From Streptomyces marokkonensis (GTDB lineage: Bacteria; Actinomycetota; Actinomycetes; Streptomycetales; Streptomycetaceae), in NCBI RefSeq assembly GCF_008312835.1, contig NZ_VSKS01000033.1:1-53819 (forward strand): a stretch of DNA of 53,819 nucleotides. The letters are read 5' to 3'. Within the stretch, counting starts at the first letter, position 1. Each line of letters starts with the position of its first letter. The position numbers were made by a program, and so were the translations under genes. A model generated the notes under the pieces. That model searched no databases. It had not been told where the DNA came from and worked only from the letters and a program-made list of their open reading frames with translations. Shown one piece after another: positions 16,741 through 25,476 of this stretch.

Positions 16741-17703
16741 TCACGAGGACGCCATCACGACAGAGTCGCTGGCCGGAATCCACCCCTCCTCGGGCTTCCG
16801 CAACCACCCCTCCTCCGCACCGACAACGGCCGCAGCCCTCCGAAGTCCGTCCAGAGCGGGGTGAATCAGCCCTTTCCGCCACACCAGCGACACCGGGGAC
16901 AGCGGAACCGGGTCCACGAGTGGCCGCAGGACCGTCGAGGGCAGCGGCGGGAAGTCCACGACGGCGAGGATCGGGTGACGCGTTCTGGCCATGATCCGCT
17001 GGAATTCCTCCTCCCCGACCGCCAGGGGCGCGGGCGGCGCCAGCACGATTCCCCGCCCCTCGAACAGCTGTCGCGCGAGGCCGGTCCACTCCGGTGTCCG
17101 GGGATTGCCGGCCCCGGCGTACACCGTCTCGCCGGCCAGCGCGGCCAGCGGCACCTCGGGCAGCGGCGCCAGCCGGTGGTCCTCGGGCAGCACGACCGCC
17201 ATCGGCTCGTAGCGCACGGGCTGGTGGCCGAGTCCGGCCCGCAGCGCGGGGGCGAGTCCCGCGAACCGTCCGAACGACGCGTCGAGCCGCCCCGCGAGCA
17301 GCTCCCCCGCGGCCCCGGTCAGCCCGCTCTCGTAGCGGGCCATCAGCTCCTGCCCGGGGACGAGTTCACGGGCCCGGTGCAGCACGCGGCGCGGGGTCTC
17401 CAGGCCCGGGGAGTTGAGGTCGACCAGCAGTGGCCGCGCCTGTCCGGCCGCGGCGAGCAGGTCGTCCTGCGCCTGGAGGACGGCGCGGGCGTACGGCAGC
17501 AGGCGTTCGCCGTCGGCGGTGAGCGTCACCTGCCGGGTGGTCCGGACGAACAGCTCGCTGCCCAGCTCCCGTTCCAGCCTCCGCACGTCCCGGCTGAGCG
17601 CCTGCTGGGCCACGTAGAGGCGCGCGGCGGCCCGGGTAAAGTGCAGTTCCTCGGCGACGGTCACGAAGGCGCGCAGGAGGCGCGGGTCGACGGGGGCGGG
17701 CAT
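16741..17703 (-). CDS. LysR-type transcriptional regulator
   Basis: The 320-residue protein has the LysR helix-turn-helix at the N-terminus (LLRAFVTVAEELHFTRAAAR, then AQQALSRDVRRLERELGSEL). An effector-binding domain follows (VDLNSPGLETPRRVLH, ARYESGLTGAAGELLAGRLD). It is transcribed divergently from the MFS gene at 17,787 across an 83-base gap containing inverted repeats, the usual arrangement for a LysR protein controlling its neighbour and itself. The ATG is at 17701-17703. The effector cannot be deduced. Confidence 0.93.
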   Translation of the reverse strand: MPAPVDPRLLRAFVTVAEELHFTRAAARLYVAQQALSRDVRRLERELGSELFVRTTRQVTLTADGERLLPYARAVLQAQDDLLAAAGQARPLLVDLNSPGLETPRRVLHRARELVPGQELMARYESGLTGAAGELLAGRLDASFGRFAGLAPALRAGLGHQPVRYEPMAVVLPEDHRLAPLPEVPLAALAGETVYAGAGNPRTPEWTGLARQLFEGRGIVLAPPAPLAVGEEEFQRIMARTRHPILAVVDFPPLPSTVLRPLVDPVPLSPVSLVWRKGLIHPALDGLRRAAAVVGAEEGWLRKPEEGWIPASDSVVMASS

Positions 17704-17715
17704 CCCGCGAACCTA

Positions 17716-17752
17716 CAACACAGGTGCGTGAATCGGCACCGGGAAGGTGTTG
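17716..17752. promoter_or_regulatory. Nested inverted repeats, likely LysR operator
   Basis: CAACAC (17716-17721) pairs with GTGTTG (17747-17752). Inside it, GGTGC-GTGAATCG-GCACC (17723-17740) forms a second dyad. Both lie in the short divergent promoter region between the LysR and MFS genes. Confidence 0.55.
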
Positions 17753-17786
17753 GACCGGCCGTGCGCCCCCGGGTGACGGTGAAGCC

Positions 17787-19103
17787 ATGCCTCAGCCGAC
17801 CTCCCGGGACACTCCCCTGCTCACGGTCACCGCCGACACCCTGGTCGCCGTCGACTTCGGCCCGCGCACCCGCGGCGGGCCCCGCGCGAAGGGCCCGTAC
17901 CGCCGTCTCTTCGCGCTGCCCGGCGCCCGCGCGTTCACGGCGGGGAACCTGATCGCCCGGCTGCCGATGGGCATGTTCAGCGTGAGCGCGGTCGTGATGA
18001 TCGCCGGGACGCGGGGTTCGTACGCCCTCGCCGGCGCCGTCACCGCGACGGGCCTGGCGGCGACGGCGGTGGTCGCGCCGTGGACCGCGCGCCTGGTCGA
18101 CCGGTACGGGCAGGCCCGTGTCGCCGTGCCGGCCACGGTGCTCGCCGCGCTCGGCTCGCTGGCGCTGCTGCTCTGCGTGCGTCACGGCGCCCCCGACTGG
18201 ACCCTGTTCGCCTCCTACGCGGCCACCGCCACGACCCCCAACACCGGCGGCATGTCCCGGGCCCGCTGGGCCCACCTGCTGAAGGGGGACACCGAGGCGC
18301 TGCACACCGCCAACTCCTTCGAACAGGCCGCGGACGAGCTGTGCTTCATGCTCGGCCCGGTGCTCGCGGCCCTCCTGTGCGGGACGTTCTTCCCGGAGGC
18401 GGGCACGCTCGTGGGCGCCGTGCTGCTGCTGACCGGTGTCCTGCTGTTCACCGCCCAGCGGTCGACCGAGCCGCCGGTCGTGCGGCGCTCCACCGCGCGG
18501 GCGCCGCTGCGGGCACCGGGGATGCGCCCCCTGCTGGCCGTGTGCCTGGCGACGGGCGCGGTGTTCGGCTCGATGGAGGTCGTCACCATCGCGTTCGCCG
18601 ACGCCCAGGGGCACCGCGCGGCGTCCGGAGCGGTGCTCGCGCTCCAGGCGGCCGGTTCCTGTGCGGCGGGGCTGCTGTACGGGGCGGTGCGCCCGGCCGG
18701 GTCCGCCCGGTCCCTGCTGCCGTGGTGCCTGGCCGCGATGACCGCGCTGATGGTCCTTCCGCTGCTCGCGGCCGGGCTCACCGGCTCACTGCTGGTCCTG
18801 GCGGGTGCGCTCCTGGTCGCCGGGATGGCGACCGCCCCCACGATGGTCACCACCATGACCCTGGTGCAGCGGTACACCCCCGAGGGCCGGCTGAACGAGG
18901 GCATGACGCTCGCGGTGACCGGTCTGCTCGGCGGGATCGCCTGCGGCAGCGCGGCAGGCGGCTGGACGGCGGAGCACGTCTCGGCGACGGCCGGGTACGG
19001 CGTGCCGGTGGCGGCGGCGGCGACCGCCCTCGTCGTCGCGCTGTGCACCCTCGTGCCGTTCGGGCCGCCGAACCGCTCCACCGATTCCCTCCCGGCCCAT
19101 TGA
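17787..19103 (+). CDS. Major facilitator superfamily efflux-type transporter
   Basis: This 438-residue protein has about 12 membrane segments. The first helix region reads AFTAGNLIARLPMGMFSVSA and the loop ARLVDRYGQARVAVPA matches the MFS loop 2-3 motif. GMSRARWAHLL and SFEQAADELCFMLGPVLAAL resemble drug/amino-acid exporters of actinomycetes. A cytosolic N-terminal extension of about 50 residues precedes helix 1. The ATG at 17,787 has GGTGAAG upstream; earlier in-frame codons lie in the LysR operator. Regulation by the divergent LysR protein is likely. The substrate is unknown. Confidence 0.9.
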   Translation: MPQPTSRDTPLLTVTADTLVAVDFGPRTRGGPRAKGPYRRLFALPGARAFTAGNLIARLPMGMFSVSAVVMIAGTRGSYALAGAVTATGLAATAVVAPWTARLVDRYGQARVAVPATVLAALGSLALLLCVRHGAPDWTLFASYAATATTPNTGGMSRARWAHLLKGDTEALHTANSFEQAADELCFMLGPVLAALLCGTFFPEAGTLVGAVLLLTGVLLFTAQRSTEPPVVRRSTARAPLRAPGMRPLLAVCLATGAVFGSMEVVTIAFADAQGHRAASGAVLALQAAGSCAAGLLYGAVRPAGSARSLLPWCLAAMTALMVLPLLAAGLTGSLLVLAGALLVAGMATAPTMVTTMTLVQRYTPEGRLNEGMTLAVTGLLGGIACGSAAGGWTAEHVSATAGYGVPVAAAATALVVALCTLVPFGPPNRSTDSLPAH

Positions 19104-19146
19104 CGGCCACGGGTGCCGCGCATACCTTCACCCGTCGAAGCGCTCC

Positions 19147-19158
19147 GAAACCGCTTTC
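19147..19158. promoter_or_regulatory. Candidate LacI-family operator
   Basis: GAAACCGCTTTC is a near-palindrome with GAAA/TTTC arms, close to operators of LacI-family repressors. It lies 36 bases upstream of the LacI-type gene, as expected for autoregulation. Confidence 0.5.
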
Positions 19159-19193
19159 TGCCTCCCCGCGGACCGTGCAGATGAGGACCCCCG

Positions 19194-20201
19194 ATGGTGA
19201 AGATCACGGATGTGGCCCGGCGCGCCGGGGTCTCGCCCAGCACGGTCTCGTACGCGCTCAGCGGCAAGCGTCCGATCTCCGACGCGACCCGGCGCCGCGT
19301 CCAGGCCGCCGTGCGCGAACTGGGCTATCGCGCGGACGCCGGCGGCCACGCGCGGGCGGGCCGGGCATCGAAGGTGCTGGCCCTGGCGCTCCCGATGCGC
19401 GCCGGGATCGACGTGCCGGTGATGACGCGGTTCGCGGTGGCCGTGGTCACCGCCGCCCGCGCCCACGACCACGACGTCCTGCTGCTCACCCAGGCGGAGG
19501 GCGAGGAGGGGATCGGGCGTGTCGCGGACGCGGGCCTCGCGGACGCGGTGATCCTGACGGACGTACAGCTCCACGACCCGAGGCTGCCGTTGCTGCGGTC
19601 CCGGTCCTTACCGTCCGTGCTGATCGGCGTACCCGCCGAGCCGGACGGGCTGACCTGCGTCGACCTGGACTTCCGGGCGGCCGGTGACCTGTGCGTGGAT
19701 CATCTGGCGCGGCTCGGGCACCGGGTGGTGGCGCTGGTCGGCTCGCCGCCGGAGGTCTACGTACGGCGGACCGCGTTCGCGCGGCGGCTCGTGGAGGGCT
19801 TCACCGCCGCCGCCGACCGGCACCGGCTCACCTCCGCCGTGCACCCGTGCCAGGCCGGCCGGGACGCCGCCCGCACGATCGCCGAGCGGCTGCTGCGCGA
19901 ACTGCCCGCGCTGACGGGGGTGGTCGTGCACAACGAGCCGCTCCTCGACCCGCTGATCGACGCGTTCGAGGATCTGGGGCTGCGCGTCCCCGGCGACCTG
20001 TCCCTCACCGCCGTCTGCCCCGCGCCCGTCGCCGCGTCGGCCCGCGTACCGGTCACGTCGGTCGCCGTGCCCTCCGCCGAACTGGGCACCCGCGCGGTGC
20101 GCCTGCTGGTGCGCAAGCTGTCCGGTGCTCCCGTACCGGGGACCACCCTGCTGCCGCCGCGTCTGACGCAGCGGGCGAGCACGGCACCGCGCGGGGTGTG
20201 A
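19194..20201 (+). CDS. LacI-family transcriptional regulator with a TTA codon
   Basis: The 335 residues start with a canonical LacI headpiece (VKITDVARRAGVSPSTVSYA) and hinge helix (GYRADAGGHAR). A periplasmic-binding-protein-like sensor domain ends in LLPPRLTQRAST. It should bind a palindromic operator and respond to a sugar-type effector. ATG 19,194 has GAGGA seven bases upstream. Codon 139 (19,608-19,610) is TTA, the only one I noticed in the window, so full translation would need the developmentally regulated bldA tRNA. No sugar operon is adjacent: the MFS gene is upstream and a convergent esterase gene follows after 9 bases. The target is therefore unclear. Confidence 0.93.
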   Translation: MVKITDVARRAGVSPSTVSYALSGKRPISDATRRRVQAAVRELGYRADAGGHARAGRASKVLALALPMRAGIDVPVMTRFAVAVVTAARAHDHDVLLLTQAEGEEGIGRVADAGLADAVILTDVQLHDPRLPLLRSRSLPSVLIGVPAEPDGLTCVDLDFRAAGDLCVDHLARLGHRVVALVGSPPEVYVRRTAFARRLVEGFTAAADRHRLTSAVHPCQAGRDAARTIAERLLRELPALTGVVVHNEPLLDPLIDAFEDLGLRVPGDLSLTAVCPAPVAASARVPVTSVAVPSAELGTRAVRLLVRKLSGAPVPGTTLLPPRLTQRASTAPRGV

Positions 20202-20210
20202 CGGGCCGGA

Positions 20211-21191
20211 TCAGCCCAGTTCCCAGGCCTTGCCGAGCCGGTACGCGGCGCACAGGCCCACGTCCAGGAAGTACGCCCCGGCCGCCCCGCACTGCTCCTG
20301 ACCGCTCCCGGGATCGACGGGCTGGCCGTGTCCCATGCCGGTGAGGCCGTACGTCTCGACCACCGCGTCGCCGCCCGGGCCGCGGAAGACCTGGTGCGGG
20401 TGACCGGCGACGGTGTCACTGACGTCGGCGGTGCGGTCGGCGCCGTGCACGTCGGTCCACTGCTCCACCAGGTCGGTCATGTTGGCCGGCTTCACCGTGT
20501 GGTCGGCCGTGCCGTGCAGGACCGTGAGGACGGGCCAGGGACCGGTGTGGCCGGGCCGCGCGGCGCGCACCCGGTCGCCCCACTGTCCCGGGGTCTGGGT
20601 GGCGCCGACGTACATGCACACGTACGGCGATCCGGCGGCCTGCGCGCAGCCGTACGGCAGTCCCGCGACGACGCCGCCCGCGGCGAACTTCTCCGGGTAC
20701 GCCGCCATCATCACGGCGGTCATCGCCCCGCCTGCGGACAGTCCGGTGACGTACACGCGCGAGGCGTCGCCGGAGACGTCGGCGAGCTGCCGGTCGACCA
20801 TCTGGGCGAGGGAGGCGGCCTCGCCCTGTCCGCGCCGGATGTCGGCGTCCTGGAACCAGTTGAAGCACTGGCTGAGGTTGTTCCCGCTCTGCTGCTGCGG
20901 CAGCACGACGGAGAAGCCCCAGCGGTCGGCGAGCCGTGTCCAGCCGGTGCCGTCCGCGTAGCCGGCGGCGTTCTGGGTGCAGCCGTGCAGCGCGACGACC
21001 ACGGGCCGGCCGGCGGGCAGTCCGTCGGGGACGTACCGGTACATCTTCAGGGCGCCGGGATTGCTGCCGAAGCCGGTGACCTCCTGGAGGGAGGCGGCGG
21101 AGGCGGGGGCGGGGGCGAGCAGGACGGAGAGGAGGGCGGCCAGGAGGGCCGTCAGCAGGGTGGGGCGCAGTGCGGCTCCGGTCTGTGTCAT
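20211..21191 (-). CDS. Secreted PHB-depolymerase-family esterase
   Basis: The 326-residue precursor has a Sec signal peptide (LLTALLAALLSVLLAPAPASA, cleavage near residue 32). The alpha/beta-hydrolase body carries an oxyanion-hole HGCTQN, nucleophile elbow GLSAGGAM, an acid region HGTADHTVKP and a late GMGHGQ with the catalytic His. This is the pattern of extracellular polyhydroxybutyrate depolymerase, feruloyl and acetylxylan esterases. Four Cys in the mature part may form disulphides. The start (ATG 21189-21191) is set by the signal peptide; no clear ribosome site precedes it. It converges on the LacI gene with a 9-base gap. The natural ester substrate cannot be decided. Confidence 0.88.
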   Translation of the reverse strand: MTQTGAALRPTLLTALLAALLSVLLAPAPASAASLQEVTGFGSNPGALKMYRYVPDGLPAGRPVVVALHGCTQNAAGYADGTGWTRLADRWGFSVVLPQQQSGNNLSQCFNWFQDADIRRGQGEAASLAQMVDRQLADVSGDASRVYVTGLSAGGAMTAVMMAAYPEKFAAGGVVAGLPYGCAQAAGSPYVCMYVGATQTPGQWGDRVRAARPGHTGPWPVLTVLHGTADHTVKPANMTDLVEQWTDVHGADRTADVSDTVAGHPHQVFRGPGGDAVVETYGLTGMGHGQPVDPGSGQEQCGAAGAYFLDVGLCAAYRLGKAWELG

Positions 21192-21275
21192 GGGGAGGGA
21201 AGGTAGAAGCGTGAACCAGCTCACGATATGGAGCCGGGCCCCACATCCGGTGGCCTCGACCATGTGGCCGCATGA

Positions 21276-21310
21276 CAGAGGCCCCGCCGCTCGACGCGAC
21301 GGGGCCTCTG
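21276..21310. terminator. Terminator of tmRNA
   Basis: A perfect 11-bp stem (CAGAGGCCCCG, 21276-21286, with 21300-21310) with a 13-base loop starts 16 bases beyond the tmRNA 3' end on the minus strand. It also lies upstream of the esterase gene. The remaining bases to 21,325 hold only minor dyads. Confidence 0.9.
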
Positions 21311-21325
21311 CCCACATGGGGTAAG

Positions 21326-21723
21326 TGGAGATGGCGGGAATCGAACCCGCGTCCAACGGTGCAGAACCAGGGCTTCTCCGTGTGCAGTCCGCTTCGATTT
21401 TCTCGGCCCCGGAGATCACGCGAACAAGTCTCCGACGGGCCCAGTCACTGTTTGGTTTCCCTCTTCACCCCGTGACCGGGATCAAGGTTTAGTTCCCTAG
21501 CTGATGCCAGGATCCGGGTCGGGAACACCCCCGGGCTGACACTCCCTTTAGTAGGAGGCTCGCTCTGCTACCTGAGATCAGGCAGCGAGGGCGAAGGCCT
21601 GCTGGGAGGAATCGCGCTTGGAATTGGCGATTATTTTTTTCGGCCTGTGGTTTACGAGATCATGGCCGCTTCCTCGACACGCTTCCCCTGCCTCGACAAC
21701 CGCTGTCGAAACCGATCATCCCC
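21326..21723 (-). ncRNA. ssrA: Transfer-messenger RNA (tmRNA)
   Basis: The 398-nt RNA has a tRNA-like end. The 5' strand GGGGATG (21723-21717) pairs with CATCTCC (21333-21327), the discriminator is A, and the T-arm reads CGGGTTCGATTCCCG. The start GATCGGTTTCGACAGCGG is typical tmRNA. The reading frame begins at the GCC resume codon (21628-21626) and encodes ANSKRDSSQQAFALAA before TGA (21580-21578). This matches the actinomycete tag, with Ser at position 3 where S. coelicolor, from memory, has Thr. The 3' CCA is not encoded and must be added. With SmpB, encoded just upstream on the same strand, it rescues stalled ribosomes and tags their products for proteolysis. Confidence 0.97.
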
Positions 21724-21730
21724 ATGTTGT

Positions 21731-21736
21731 TTTATC
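21731..21736 (-). promoter_or_regulatory. Probable -10 element of ssrA
   Basis: GATAAA on the minus strand ends 7 bases before the mapped tmRNA 5' base, the correct spacing for a -10 box. No convincing -35 was found. A small CCCTCC/GGAGGG dyad lies next to it. Confidence 0.5.
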
Positions 21737-21827
21737 AAGCCCTCCGAGGAGGGGGCGCGCACCCGCTGTGAGGTGCAGTGCCATCGTACGTGACCAACGC
21801 ACGACCGTGCCAGCCCATTCCCCGGCG

Positions 21828-22307
21828 TCAGGCCCGCTGCTTGCGCCGGATCGCCGAGATCGTCCGCTCGGCCTCGCGCCGGTCCTGCTTCTCCCTGAGC
21901 GTCTGACGCTTGTCGTACTCCTTCTTGCCCTTGGCCAGCGCGATCTCCACCTTCGCGCGGCCGTCCTTGAAGTACAGGGCGAGCGGCACGATGGTGTGCC
22001 CCGTCTCCTGGGACTTGGACTCCAGCTTGTCGATCTCCTCGCGGTGCAGCAGCAGCTTGCGCTTGCGCCGCGCGCTGTGGTTGGTCCACGTGCCCTGGCT
22101 GTACTCCGGGACGTGCACGTTGTGCAGCCACGCCTCGTGGTCGGTGAGCTGGACGAAGCCGTCCACCAGCGACGCCCGCCCCTGGCGCAGGGACTTCACC
22201 TCGGTGCCGGTGAGGACCAGGCCCGCCTCGTAGGTGTCGATGATGAGGTAGTCGTGCCGCGCCTTCTTGTTCTGCGCGATCAGCTTGCGCCCTTTTTCCT
22301 TAGCCAT
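21828..22307 (-). CDS. smpB: SsrA-binding protein SmpB
   Basis: The 159-residue protein has the full SmpB fold. [20 protein letters not shown] and [19 protein letters not shown] form the beta-barrel that binds the tmRNA T-arm region. The basic C-terminal tail ([20 protein letters not shown]) reaches into the ribosomal mRNA channel. It works with the tmRNA encoded about 100 bases downstream on the same strand. The start MAKEKGRKL (ATG 22305-22307) follows family convention; an ATG four codons earlier is also possible. Confidence 0.97.
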   Translation of the reverse strand: MAKEKGRKLIAQNKKARHDYLIIDTYEAGLVLTGTEVKSLRQGRASLVDGFVQLTDHEAWLHNVHVPEYSQGTWTNHSARRKRKLLLHREEIDKLESKSQETGHTIVPLALYFKDGRAKVEIALAKGKKEYDKRQTLREKQDRREAERTISAIRRKQRA

Positions 22308-22353
22308 AGTGCCGCCCATTTTCGCACTACGGAGGGGGTCGACGGGAAGCCGA

Positions 22354-23526
22354 TTACCGGGGGCCCTGGCGCCCGAGCCCGCTGAGGACCGTCTCGGCCC
22401 GCCGGAGTGCCCCTTCGCCGGCCTCCAGGTCCGGAGTGAGACCCCGGCCGTCGACGCCCCGGCCGGAGGGGGTGCGGTAGTGGCCGACGGTGAGCTCGGC
22501 GACGGAGCCGTCGGGCAGCGGGGCCGGCATCTGGACCGAGCCCTTGCCGAAGGTGCGGGAACCCACGACGACCGCCCGTCCCCGGTCCTGCAGGGCGCCG
22601 GTGAGGAGCTCGGCCGCGCTCATCGTGCCGCCGTCGACGAGCGCGACCAGGGGCCTGGTGGTGTCGCCGCCCGGCTCGGCGTGCAGGGCGCGCTGCTCGC
22701 CCTCGACGTCGTACGTGGCGACCAGCCCGCCGTCCAGGAAGGCGGAGGCCGCGGTGACCGCCTCGGCCACCAGTCCGCCGGGGTTGCCCCGCAGGTCGAG
22801 GACGATCCCGGCACCGTCCGGGGCCTGCCGTACGGCGGTGCGGACCTGCTCACCGGATCCGGTGGTGAAGGCGCCGACCTCGATGACGGTGACCCCGGAG
22901 GCGAGCTCGCGGGCGGTGACGGTGTCCCTGGACAGCCGGGCCCGGCGCACGGTCTCGCTCCACGCGCGCGGGCCGCGTTCCAGACCGAGGCGGACGGTGG
23001 TGCCGGCGCTTTCGCCGGTGGTGTCGCCGCGCAGCAGCGAGACGACCTCGGTGACGGGCCGGCCGTCGACCTTCCGGCCGTCGACGCTGCGCAGCCGGTC
23101 CCCCGCGCGGATGCCGGCCTCGGCCGCGGGCGTGTCGCTGCCCACCCTCGTCACCTCGATACGGCCGTCCCGCTCGCGGGCCCACAGGCCGACGCCGGTG
23201 TACCGGCCGTCCAGGGACTCCTCGAACTCCTCGTACTCGTCCGGCGAGTAGACGGCGGCCCAGCGGTCGCCGCTGCGGCTGACGGCGCGCTGGGCGGCCT
23301 CCATGGGGGACGTGCCGTCCGCGGCGGCCTCCTCGGCCGCCCGGGCGACGTCCGCGTGGTGGCTCACGGGGGCGGCCGAACGGGCCCCGTCCGCCGTGTC
23401 GTTCCGGTCGGCCCCGGGGAGGGTGCCCGTGGCCGCACCGGCGACGAGCACGCTCGCGAACACCAAGGTCAGGGCGGCCCCGCGGCCGATGCGGCGGGAC
23501 TGACAGAACAGGGCAGGACCTGACAT
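22354..23526 (-). CDS. S41-family (C-terminal processing) peptidase with PDZ domain
   Basis: The 390-residue protein has an N-terminal signal/anchor ([20 protein letters not shown]) and a helical region. A PDZ domain ([20 protein letters not shown] to [13 protein letters not shown]) precedes the S41 peptidase core. The core has [14 protein letters not shown], the Ser nucleophile in [12 protein letters not shown] and the Lys in [11 protein letters not shown], so the Ser-Lys dyad is intact. It should cleave envelope proteins outside the membrane. The ATG at 23524-23526 has no ribosome site, but TAGACT lies 7 bases upstream, so the message may be leaderless. It lies downstream of ftsEX on the same strand, separated by a terminator. 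Confidence 0.92.
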   Translation of the reverse strand: MSGPALFCQSRRIGRGAALTLVFASVLVAGAATGTLPGADRNDTADGARSAAPVSHHADVARAAEEAAADGTSPMEAAQRAVSRSGDRWAAVYSPDEYEEFEESLDGRYTGVGLWARERDGRIEVTRVGSDTPAAEAGIRAGDRLRSVDGRKVDGRPVTEVVSLLRGDTTGESAGTTVRLGLERGPRAWSETVRRARLSRDTVTARELASGVTVIEVGAFTTGSGEQVRTAVRQAPDGAGIVLDLRGNPGGLVAEAVTAASAFLDGGLVATYDVEGEQRALHAEPGGDTTRPLVALVDGGTMSAAELLTGALQDRGRAVVVGSRTFGKGSVQMPAPLPDGSVAELTVGHYRTPSGRGVDGRGLTPDLEAGEGALRRAETVLSGLGRQGPR

Positions 23527-23550
23527 GCCGGTGAGTCTAGGACAACGCAA

Positions 23551-23582
23551 AGGGGCGCACGGCACGTTGGCCGCACGCCCCT
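23551..23582. terminator. Terminator after ftsX
   Basis: AGGGGCG (23551-23557) pairs with CGCCCCT (23576-23582), with partial pairing further in. It starts 12 bases after the ftsX stop and overlaps the region that must contain the S41 peptidase promoter. Confidence 0.7.
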
Positions 23583-23593
23583 CTTGGCAAGAG

Positions 23594-24511
23594 TCACACC
23601 TTCAGGTACTTGCGCAGCGCGAAGAACGCGGCCAACGCCGGCATCAGCAGACTGGTCGCCAGGATCAGCGGCAGTTTCGTCAGGACGGCGTCCCAGCCGA
23701 TGAAGTTGATCAGATTCAGCTTTTCCGACAGGGCCAGCCCGTTGTCGATGATGAAGTAGCGCCCGACCACCAGGAATCCGCACGCGAGGACGCCACCGAT
23801 GAGTCCGGCGACAGCGGCCTCCATGATGAACGGCGTCTGGATGTAGAAGCCGGAGGCGCCGACCAGCCGCATGATCCCGGTCTCGCGGCGGCGGCTGAAC
23901 GCGGACACGCGCACCGTGTTCACGATCAGCATCAGCGCGACGACCAGCATGAGCGCCATCATCGCGAGGGCGGCGATGTTCATGCCCTCCAGCAGCCCGA
24001 AGAGGTTGTCCAGGAGGCCCTTCTGGTCCTGCACCGACTGCACGCCGTCCCGCCCGTCGAAGGCGGTCGCGATGACCTGGTACTTCTCCGGGTCCTTCAG
24101 CTTGATGCGGTACGACTCCTGCATCTGGTCCGGCGTCAGGGAGCTGGCCAGCGGGGAGTCGCCGAACTGCTCCTTGTAGTGCTTGTACGCCTCGTCCTGA
24201 GACTCGTGCGTCACCGAGTCGACGACCGACATCTTCTCCAGGTCGGTCTTGATCTGGCCCTTCTGGTCGTCGGTCACCGCGCCCTTGGCGCAGTTGGGGT
24301 CGGACTCGGCGTCACTCTTGTTGCACAGGAAGATGGAGACGTTGACCTTGTCGTACCAGTAGCCCTTCATGGTGTTCACCTGGTCGTTCATCAGGAGCGA
24401 ACCACCGAACAGGGCGAGCGACAGGGCGACGGAGACGACGACGGCGAAGGTCATCGTCAGGTTGCGGCGGAGACCGACGCCGATCTCCGACAGGACGAAC
24501 TGGGCGCGCAT
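23594..24511 (-). CDS. ftsX: Cell-division ABC transporter permease FtsX
   Basis: The 305 residues have the FtsX topology: a cytosolic start (MRAQFVLSEIGVGLRRNLTM), membrane helix 1 at about 20-40, a large outer domain at about 45-170, and three more helices (MMALMLVVALMLIVNTVRV; IMEAAVAGLIGGVLACGFLV; near LILATSLLMPALAAFF). The outer domain contains Cys residues (FLCNKS, PNCAKG) that probably pair. FtsEX uses ATP cycles inside to activate peptidoglycan hydrolases outside during division. It lies 29 bases downstream of ftsE and shares its transcript. Confidence 0.96.
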   Translation of the reverse strand: MRAQFVLSEIGVGLRRNLTMTFAVVVSVALSLALFGGSLLMNDQVNTMKGYWYDKVNVSIFLCNKSDAESDPNCAKGAVTDDQKGQIKTDLEKMSVVDSVTHESQDEAYKHYKEQFGDSPLASSLTPDQMQESYRIKLKDPEKYQVIATAFDGRDGVQSVQDQKGLLDNLFGLLEGMNIAALAMMALMLVVALMLIVNTVRVSAFSRRRETGIMRLVGASGFYIQTPFIMEAAVAGLIGGVLACGFLVVGRYFIIDNGLALSEKLNLINFIGWDAVLTKLPLILATSLLMPALAAFFALRKYLKV

Positions 24512-24540
24512 GGCGTCTGATCAAGCCTTTCCGTGGAGCG

Positions 24541-25230
24541 TCAGTGCTGGTAGCCGTAGACGCCGCGTGCCTGGTCGCGGACGAGACGGCCCTTCTCCAG
24601 CTCGATGACGCGCTTGCGCATCTGGTCCACGATGTTCTGGTCGTGCGTCGCCATCACCACGGTGGTGCCGGTCCGGTTGATCCGGTCGAGCAGCTTCATG
24701 ATGCCGACGGAGGTCTGCGGGTCGAGGTTGCCCGTGGGCTCGTCGCAGATGAGCAGCTTCGGCCGGTTGACGAAGGCCCGTGCGATGGCGACGCGCTGCT
24801 GCTCACCGCCGGAGAGCTCGCCGGGCATCCGGTCCTCCTTGCCGCCGAGCCCGACGAGGTCGAGCACCTGGGGCACGGACTTGCGGATCTCACCGCGCGT
24901 CTTGCCGATCACCTCCTGCGCGAAGGCGACGTTCTCGGCGACCGTCTTGTTCGGCAGCAGGCGGAAGTCCTGGAACACCGTCCCCAGCTGGCGCCGGATC
25001 TGCGGCACCTTCCAGTTGGAGACGCGCGCGAGGTCCTTGCCCAGGACGTGCACCTGCCCGTGGCTGGCCCGCTCCTCGCGGAGGATCAGCCGCAGGAAGG
25101 TGGACTTTCCGGAGCCGGAGGACCCCACGAGGAACACGAACTCGCCCTTCTCGACCTCCAGGGAGACATCCCTGAGGGCGGGACGGTTCTGCTTGGGGTA
25201 GGCCTTGGACACGTTGTCGAATCGGATCAC
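24541..25230 (-). CDS. ftsE: Cell-division ABC transporter ATPase FtsE
   Basis: The 229-residue ATPase has Walker [10 protein letters not shown] at about 37-45, Q-loop [20 protein letters not shown], signature LSGGEQQR, Walker [13 protein letters not shown] and H-loop VVMATHDQ. The length and the pairing with ftsX make the assignment secure. A minus-strand TATGGT (25272-25267) about 36 bases upstream of the ATG is a candidate -10 box. The region from there to 25,476 holds no other gene and must serve both divergent genes. Confidence 0.97.
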   Translation of the reverse strand: MIRFDNVSKAYPKQNRPALRDVSLEVEKGEFVFLVGSSGSGKSTFLRLILREERASHGQVHVLGKDLARVSNWKVPQIRRQLGTVFQDFRLLPNKTVAENVAFAQEVIGKTRGEIRKSVPQVLDLVGLGGKEDRMPGELSGGEQQRVAIARAFVNRPKLLICDEPTGNLDPQTSVGIMKLLDRINRTGTTVVMATHDQNIVDQMRKRVIELEKGRLVRDQARGVYGYQH

Positions 25231-25476
25231 GGGTGCACCACGGTTAGCCGGGGGTAGATGAGCGTGACCATACGCGAACCGGGGAGGCGAGCGCAGGCAC
25301 CGGAGGGGTTGTGTAAGCCTTGGGCCCTTTTGTTCCGGGCGGGGGCGGCCCCCGGGGGCGTGCGGAACCGCGGGGACCCTGCGCGGCTTCCGCGGGAACC
25401 TGGCACAGTGGGAGGGGAACGTTCACCCGGTCGTGGGCGTTGAACCATCCGGAACCGGTGCGAGGAGGGCGAGCGC

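Noticed and set aside
16680-16745. TTGACA-like -35 and TACATT -10 upstream of matA
   Set aside because: The TTGACA and TACATT on the minus strand are about 39 bases apart, far from a workable spacing, so no promoter was annotated.
21326-21360. Separate tRNA gene suggested by the T-arm GGGTTCGATTCCCG
   Set aside because: It is the 3' tRNA-like end of the tmRNA, whose 5' strand and tag frame are found upstream on the same strand.
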